Part shown: positions 15,668 to 19,649 of the stretch, piece by piece
Position numbering within the stretch: position 1 is the stretch's first letter
Layout: every line of letters starts with the position of its first letter
Source of the DNA: Tenericutes bacterium HGW-Tenericutes-5
Lineage (GTDB): Bacteria; Bacillota_I; Bacilli_A; Izemoplasmatales; Hujiaoplasmataceae
DNA length: 19,649 bases
Direction of reading: 5' to 3'
NCBI GenBank assembly: GCA_002839125.1
Contig: PGXI01000010.1
Coordinates: 1 to 19,649 of the forward strand
Position numbers and translations under genes: made by a program
The notes under the pieces: model-generated
What the model saw: only the letters and a program-made list of their open reading frames with translations
What the model was told of the DNA's origin: nothing
Database searches by the model: none

Positions 15668-16573
15668 TTAGTGTTTTTTAGCTCTAGGATGAGCGTTATT
15701 ATACTCTTCTTGTAGTCTTTCTTTTGAAACTTTAGTATAAATCTGTGTAGTCGATAAACTAATATGTCCTAAGAGTTCCTGGACTATCCTTAAGTCGACA
15801 CCATTGTTAAGTAAATGAGTAGCGAATGAATGTCTAAATGAATGTGGAGAGACTTTTAGATATGATGATTGTTTTAATATTTCTCTTTGGAGAATATCTC
15901 TTATTCCCCTTGTGGTTAATTGATTACCGCGATGATTTACAAAAATATAATCATTATCAACATCACTTCTAACTTTAAGAGTAGGTCTAATAGTTAACAA
16001 ATACTCCTTTAAAGTACTAACCGCGAAATTATGAATTGGGACAATTCTGTCAACTGAACCCTTACCATGAATAAGAATCTCCTGTTTAACAAAATCTACT
16101 TCTTTAATTTTTAAATTCGTAAGTTCAGAAACTCTAAGTCCACATCCATACAATAGCTCAAATATCATTTTATTGCGAAAACCAATAGGTTTTGTAGTAT
16201 CGATGTTATTTAAGAAATCAATCATTTCATCTTCATAAATAAATTTGGGTAATCTTTTTGAAACCTTAGGCAAAACTACATTTTTAAATGGATTATCTTT
16301 AACTACTTCATATTCGATAAGAAAATCAAACAAAGTTTTAACGCTTGATATTTTTCTTCGTATTGATTTAGGATCATAGTTGTTATGTAGATAAGCAACA
16401 TAAAATTTAGCGATTCTATTAGTTGTATATTCCAATTCGCCTAAGTCTTCACTACTCAAAAAATTAATTAGAGAATTAATATCAGTCACATAGGAAATAA
16501 CAGTATTTTGCGAATACTGTTTTTCGTTAGTTAAATAATCTTGATACTTCTCTAAAACTTCTTGATTAGTCAA
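15668..16573 (-). CDS. xerC: Site-specific tyrosine recombinase XerC/XerD family
   Basis: A 301-residue tyrosine recombinase, normal for XerC/XerD. The N-terminal SAM-like core-binding domain (about 1-95) is followed by the catalytic domain with all expected residues: R147 (GCGLRVSEL), K171 (HGKGSVDR), H244 and R247 (HSFRHSFATHLL), H270 (LLGH) and Y279 (TTQIYTKVS). Its usual job is to resolve chromosome dimers at dif. Position after trmFO is the conserved Bacillota order (trmFO-xerC/codV), which favours the housekeeping XerC role over a phage integrase. I chose TTG 16571-16573 with AGGTGG upstream; GTG at 16582 would overlap that site. It overlaps the trmFO end by eight bases, so expression may depend on translation of trmFO, which carries an internal stop. 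Confidence 0.93.
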   Translation of the reverse strand: MTNQEVLEKYQDYLTNEKQYSQNTVISYVTDINSLINFLSSEDLGELEYTTNRIAKFYVAYLHNNYDPKSIRRKISSVKTLFDFLIEYEVVKDNPFKNVVLPKVSKRLPKFIYEDEMIDFLNNIDTTKPIGFRNKMIFELLYGCGLRVSELTNLKIKEVDFVKQEILIHGKGSVDRIVPIHNFAVSTLKEYLLTIRPTLKVRSDVDNDYIFVNHRGNQLTTRGIRDILQREILKQSSYLKVSPHSFRHSFATHLLNNGVDLRIVQELLGHISLSTTQIYTKVSKERLQEEYNNAHPRAKKH

Positions 16574-17870
16574 TACTACCACCTGTAATAAATTCTTCTA
16601 ATTTTTCTAAAGCTCTTTTAACATAAAGCTCTTTTCTTTGATTTTTTTTGTGTTTAAAATTTAATTCAGGAAATATTCCAAAATTAGTATTCATCGGTTG
16701 AAAATCCTTAGCTGATGTATTAGCAATATAATAAGCCTGTGAACCAATAGCAGTTTCTACTGGGAAGCTAACAAGTTCATTTCCTTTGATTAGTTTAAAC
16801 ATATTAACTCCCGCAACTAAACCAGAAGCTATTGACTCTACATAACCTTCAACCCCGCTAATCTGTCCAGCAATGAATAAATCTTTTCTTTTCTTAGTTT
16901 GATAAAAACTGTTTATTGTACTTGGAGCATTTACAAAGGTATTCCGATGCATTATCCCATATCTAATGATATTAGCGTTTTCTAGTCCCGGTATCATTCT
17001 AATGAGTCTTTTTTGTTCAGAAAACGTTAAATGTGTTTGAAAACCAACAATATTATACATTGTTTTAATTAGATTATCTTGTCTTAACTGAACAACAGCA
17101 TAAGGTCTTCTTTCGCCTTCTTTTTCTAAACCTACTGGTTTCATTGGTCCATAAAGTAAAGTTTGATAACCTCTTTTTGCCATTTCTTCAAATGGCATAC
17201 AACCTTCAAAAACCTTAAGCTCAAAGTCTTTTATTTTAGCCGTTTCTGCCTTTATTAATTCATTATACCAAAGATCATATTGTTCCTGATTCATCGGACA
17301 ATTAATATAATCGGCTTCGCCTTTATCATATCTACTCTTAAAATATGCGATATCCATATTTATTGAGTCAAACTCTATAATCGGAGCGATAGCATCATAA
17401 AAATACAACATGTCTTCTCCAGTAAACTCTTTAATCTTTTCTGTTAAAGCGGATGTAGTTAAAGGTCCGGTTGCTAATATCGTAAAGCCACTTGGTATTT
17501 CAACAATCTCTTCTTCAATTATATTAATATTTGGATTAGCTTTCAATATCTCGGTGATTTCTTTTGAAAAACCTTCTCGGTCTACTGCTCATGCACTACC
17601 AGCGGGTACTCTATATTTATCAGCAACTTTTATTAACAAAGAATCAAGTCTTCTAAGTTCTTCTTTCATCAAACCAGCTGCATTCTTGATATCATCAGAT
17701 CTTAAAGAATTAGAACAAACTAACTCAGCAAAATAATCCATATTTTGTGCTGAGTTTTTCTTTAAAGTCTTAACTTCATATAGATTAACTTTTATATTTC
17801 TTTTGGCTAATTGATATGCTGCTTCAGAACCAGCTAAACCAGCACCAATTACATTTACAACATCTTGCAA
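16566..17870 (-). pseudogene. trmFO: Methylenetetrahydrofolate-tRNA-(uracil-54) methyltransferase TrmFO, interrupted by one TGA
   Basis: Read through, this frame encodes 434 residues, the family's normal length. TrmFO uses folate and FAD to make ribothymidine at position 54 of tRNA. Visible are the FAD-binding VIGAGLAGSEAA (7-18), the family signature FAELVCSNSLRS with C52 (equivalent to a catalytic Cys in Bacillus), FEGCMPFEEMAKRG, YGPMKPVGL, MHRNTF and SGVEGYVESIASG. Codon 94 is TGA (17589-17591), where relatives have Leu in the motif VPAGxALAVDR. A single T-to-G change from TTA would explain it. The rest of the frame is intact, so this is a very recent nonsense mutation, a sequencing error, or a read-through site. 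The first new start after it (TTG, 17546) lacks the FAD-binding N-terminus. It starts at TTG 17868-17870 with AAGGA upstream and overlaps xerC. Confidence 0.85.
17589..17591 (-). other. In-frame TGA within trmFO
   Basis: The minus strand reads GGT AGT GCA TGA GCA GTA GAC CG. Both sides align with the TrmFO motif in the same frame, so no bases are lost or gained. None of the 16 complete genes here ends in TGA, and the Trp codons I checked are TGG. Confidence 0.9.
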
Positions 17871-17893
17871 AATAACACATCCTTCTTTAAATA

Positions 17894-17899
17894 ATTATA
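17894..17899 (-). promoter_or_regulatory. Extended -10 promoter of trmFO-xerC
   Basis: The minus strand reads TGGTATAAT, a perfect -10 hexamer with the TGn extension, about 24 bases before the trmFO start. The -35 region (TTTCTG at 17 bases) is weak and overlaps the preceding terminator stem, as extended -10 promoters tolerate. Confidence 0.65.
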
Positions 17900-17912
17900 C
17901 CATTTAATTAAT

Positions 17913-17939
17913 AAAACAGAAACTATCGGTTTCTGCTTT
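17913..17939 (-). terminator. Rho-independent terminator after the amylase gene
   Basis: On the minus strand AAAGCAGAAAC and GTTTCTGTTTT pair (11 bp, one G-U) around CGATA and run into TTTTATTAATT. It sits 14 bases after the amylase stop and separates that gene from trmFO. Confidence 0.85.
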
Positions 17940-17952
17940 ATCTTATAAAAAT

Positions 17953-19242
17953 TTATTTCTTTACTTTAATGATAATTGGATCAAATTTTAATTTTACTTT
18001 CTTGTTCGTTACCTTAACTTGTTTTCCGGTTAAGTAATTTCGATAATTTCCATCAGGAATATCAACATCAATTTCTCCGTCGATTTTTGCTAAATTGAAT
18101 ATTCCATGATACTCTTCATCGCTTGAAGAAAATTTTTGATAAGCCACTCCATCAATTTTTGGAATAAAGACATTATATATTCCTTCAGCGAATATTCTTC
18201 TTTTCTTTAATTTTGCAAGTTTAGTTATTAAAGAACTTAAATCTTGATTTTTATTGAATAGTTCTTTATCAAAAAGACTAGGTAAAATATCTGAAGCATA
18301 TTCTGTACCCATATAAAGCATTGCGGCTCCCTTTTGCATAAACATGAAGGAAACCCAGTTCTTAATCTTGTCAATGTCATTATTTACTCTTTTAGCAATT
18401 CTTTCGATATCATGGTTTTCAATGTTATGTAGTTTAACATAGTTTTTAGGATATATTTCATCTTGTCTTCTTAATCCCTCAAGATATGGTTTTAAACTTA
18501 TTGAACCATTTAAGTATTCTTGCATATATGGTTCAATGTCGTAATCATAAGCCATATCAAAGACTTGATACATTTCCGATTCTGACGCACAATTATAACC
18601 TTGATCACGCATATTCTTACAATGCCCACCGTGAACTGATTCGCTTAACCAAATAAATTTTGGATTAACTTTTTTAACTTGCTTTGTCGCTAACTTCCAA
18701 AACTCTATCGGAACCATACTAGCAACATCACAGCGATACCCATCTACTCCCAGTCTGGCATAGAAAACCAAAATATTTAATAATTCAAACCAAAGATTTT
18801 TATCTCTTGTATAGTCTAAGTCATAAACATCCCACCAATCGCCTACACGATTGCTGATCTCATTTGATTCATTCTTAAAGAACCATTCTGGGTGTTCTTT
18901 AAGGAAAACTGAGTCTCTCGATGTATGATTAAAGACTATATCCATCATAATCTTCATCTTCTTGGCATGAACAGCGTCTACTAATCTTTGAAACTCTGAT
19001 AAACCTCCTAGTTCATCTCTCACTTTAGAATAATCTTGGATAGAATAAGGACATCCTAAACTTCCTTTCTTATTCTTTTCGCCAATTGGATGAATTGGTA
19101 GTAAATATATATAATCAACTCCTAAAGATTTTATTCTGTCTAAATCATCAATTACATTTTGAAATTTTCCTTCTTCACTAAAATTTCTAACATAGATTTG
19201 GTAAATTACCAAATTTCTTAACTTTATACTTGTATTTTTCAT
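17953..19242 (-). CDS. GH13 alpha-amylase family glycoside hydrolase, cytoplasmic
   Basis: A 429-residue GH13 (beta/alpha)8-barrel enzyme acting on alpha-glucans or maltodextrins. The conserved regions are complete: region I DIVFNH (101-106), region II GYRCDVASM with nucleophile D172, region III IWLSES with acid/base E201, and region IV HNIENHD with D278. A short C-terminal beta domain (about 345-429) follows the barrel. No signal peptide is present, so it should act inside the cell on imported oligosaccharides. The exact specificity (alpha-amylase, oligo-1,6-glucosidase or maltogenic type) is not evident. I chose ATG 19240-19242 with GGAGGT upstream; the frame is open 27 codons further back without a comparable site. 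It is transcribed divergently from a LacI-family repressor, its probable regulator. Confidence 0.92.
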   Translation of the reverse strand: MKNTSIKLRNLVIYQIYVRNFSEEGKFQNVIDDLDRIKSLGVDYIYLLPIHPIGEKNKKGSLGCPYSIQDYSKVRDELGGLSEFQRLVDAVHAKKMKIMMDIVFNHTSRDSVFLKEHPEWFFKNESNEISNRVGDWWDVYDLDYTRDKNLWFELLNILVFYARLGVDGYRCDVASMVPIEFWKLATKQVKKVNPKFIWLSESVHGGHCKNMRDQGYNCASESEMYQVFDMAYDYDIEPYMQEYLNGSISLKPYLEGLRRQDEIYPKNYVKLHNIENHDIERIAKRVNNDIDKIKNWVSFMFMQKGAAMLYMGTEYASDILPSLFDKELFNKNQDLSSLITKLAKLKKRRIFAEGIYNVFIPKIDGVAYQKFSSSDEEYHGIFNLAKIDGEIDVDIPDGNYRNYLTGKQVKVTNKKVKLKFDPIIIKVKK

Positions 19243-19290
19243 AGTAAACCTCCAACTGAACATTTTACTACATTTTACCATAAAAGTCCA

Positions 19291-19296
19291 ATTATA
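19291..19296 (-). promoter_or_regulatory. -10 box candidate of the amylase gene
   Basis: The minus strand reads TATAAT about 48 bases before the amylase start. The hexamer 17 bases upstream (GTCAAC) is a poor -35, so activation or a weak promoter is possible. Confidence 0.4.
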
Positions 19297-19347
19297 GCCT
19301 AATATTAAGGAATGTTGACTCAAATGATATATTAATCTATTTATATA

Positions 19348-19361
19348 TGTAACAAGTTACA
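19348..19361. promoter_or_regulatory. LacI-family operator candidate between amylase and repressor genes
   Basis: TGTAAC-AA-GTTACA is an inverted repeat of 14 bases with TGTAA/TTACA ends, as in LacI-family operators, though the centre is AA instead of CG. It lies midway between the two divergent -10 boxes (about 51 bases from one, 41 from the other). Its arms match the palindrome at 9555-9570, but the spacer is two bases rather than four, so the same protein is unlikely to use both. Confidence 0.5.
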
Positions 19362-19402
19362 CATTTTTAAACAAAAGCCTTTAAAATTAACAAAAAAGTA
19401 GG

Positions 19403-19408
19403 TATAAT
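19403..19408 (+). promoter_or_regulatory. -10 box of the LacI-family repressor gene
   Basis: TATAAT lies 24 bases before the ATG, with TTTAAA 17 bases upstream (19380-19385) as a modest -35. The ribosome-binding site AAAGGATG follows. Confidence 0.55.
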
Positions 19409-19431
19409 CTAAATATAAAGGATGTGATTTA

Positions 19432-19649
19432 ATGGCAACGATTAAAGATGTAGCGAAAAAAGCTCATGTCAGTGTTGCGACTGTTTCAAGAGTTATCAAC
19501 CAAAAAGGGTATGTTAACGAAGAAACTAAACAACTAGTTTTACAAGCTATCGAAGAACTGAACTACGTTCCAAACGAACTTGCTAGATCATTGTTTCAAA
19601 AAAAATCACATATAGTTGCTGTTATGATGCCGCATTTAACATCATATTA
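19432..19649 (+). CDS. LacI-family transcriptional repressor (N-terminal part, runs off right edge)
   Basis: The first 72 residues are visible. MATIKDVAKKAHVSVATVSRVIN is the classic LacI-type helix-turn-helix at the very N-terminus. The hinge-helix region (NYVPNELARSLFQKKSHIVAVMMP) follows, leading into the periplasmic-binding-protein-like sensor domain, which is cut off. The start ATG (19432-19434) has AAAGGATG upstream. Proteins of this family bind palindromic operators and release them when a sugar binds; the ligand domain is not visible. Being divergent from a GH13 amylase, it is likely a maltose/maltodextrin-responsive repressor (MalR-like), and it may act on the dyad at 19348-19361. 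CcpA itself is a less likely alternative. Confidence 0.92.
   Translation, partial: MATIKDVAKKAHVSVATVSRVINQKGYVNEETKQLVLQAIEELNYVPNELARSLFQKKSHIVAVMMPHLTSY

Noticed and set aside
15668..16573. The tyrosine recombinase as integrase of the left island
   Set aside because: It is separated from the island by core genes and overlaps trmFO in the conserved housekeeping arrangement.
17589..17591. Genetic code 4 (TGA as Trp) as the explanation of the trmFO interruption
   Set aside because: The Trp codons checked here are TGG, only one in-frame TGA occurs in about 17 kb of coding sequence, and the expected residue at the site is Leu, not Trp. A general code change is not supported.
17410..17736. Plus-strand open frame of 108 codons opposite trmFO
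   Set aside because: It is antisense to recognisable TrmFO sequence and has no start context; a shadow.

Overview
The window is AT-rich DNA from a low-GC, anaerobic, fermentative bacterium, probably a Mollicutes-related Bacillota. The [FeFe]-hydrogenase, the trmFO-xerC gene pair, the Shine-Dalgarno motifs and the frequent TTG/GTG starts all fit that, and Izemoplasmatales-like lineages are one possibility; this placement is inference. Tryptophan was TGG wherever I checked. All 16 complete genes end in TAA (14) or TAG (2), so TGA is not seen as a terminal stop here. One TGA does lie in-frame inside trmFO. No tRNA, rRNA, CRISPR array or insertion sequence was found.

Left part (1 to about 7813, all minus strand): an accessory island of nucleic-acid-processing genes. 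It holds a phospholipase-D/superfamily-2 helicase fusion (3' end outside the window) with a NUDIX hydrolase just upstream; a solitary protein with a possible PIN-like active site; a PD-(D/E)XK nuclease-like protein; and a PHP-phosphoesterase/SMC-like ATPase fusion overlapping a small unknown protein. This looks like a defence or conflict island. The PHP-ATPase with its small partner, and perhaps the nuclease, is the best candidate for an undescribed system. Two gaps of about 425 bases hold degenerate AT-rich DNA, one with a Fur-box-like dyad.

Middle (7958 to 11301): rlmH, a GNAT acetyltransferase and a Crp/Fnr-family regulator form an overlapping minus-strand cluster. Divergent from it is a plus-strand pair encoding a lipoprotein substrate-binding protein and a permease of an ABC importer, without an ATPase gene. 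A perfect 16-bp palindrome sits between the two units. A bidirectional terminator closes the pair.

Right part (11307 to 19649): a three-gene operon for an electron-bifurcating-type [FeFe]-hydrogenase (hydC-hydB-hydA), with a 21-bp perfect dyad over its promoter and a cre-like site upstream. Next come xerC and trmFO, overlapping as in other Bacillota, with trmFO interrupted by the single TGA. A cytoplasmic GH13 amylase is divergent from the start of a LacI-family repressor, and an operator-like dyad lies midway between their promoters.
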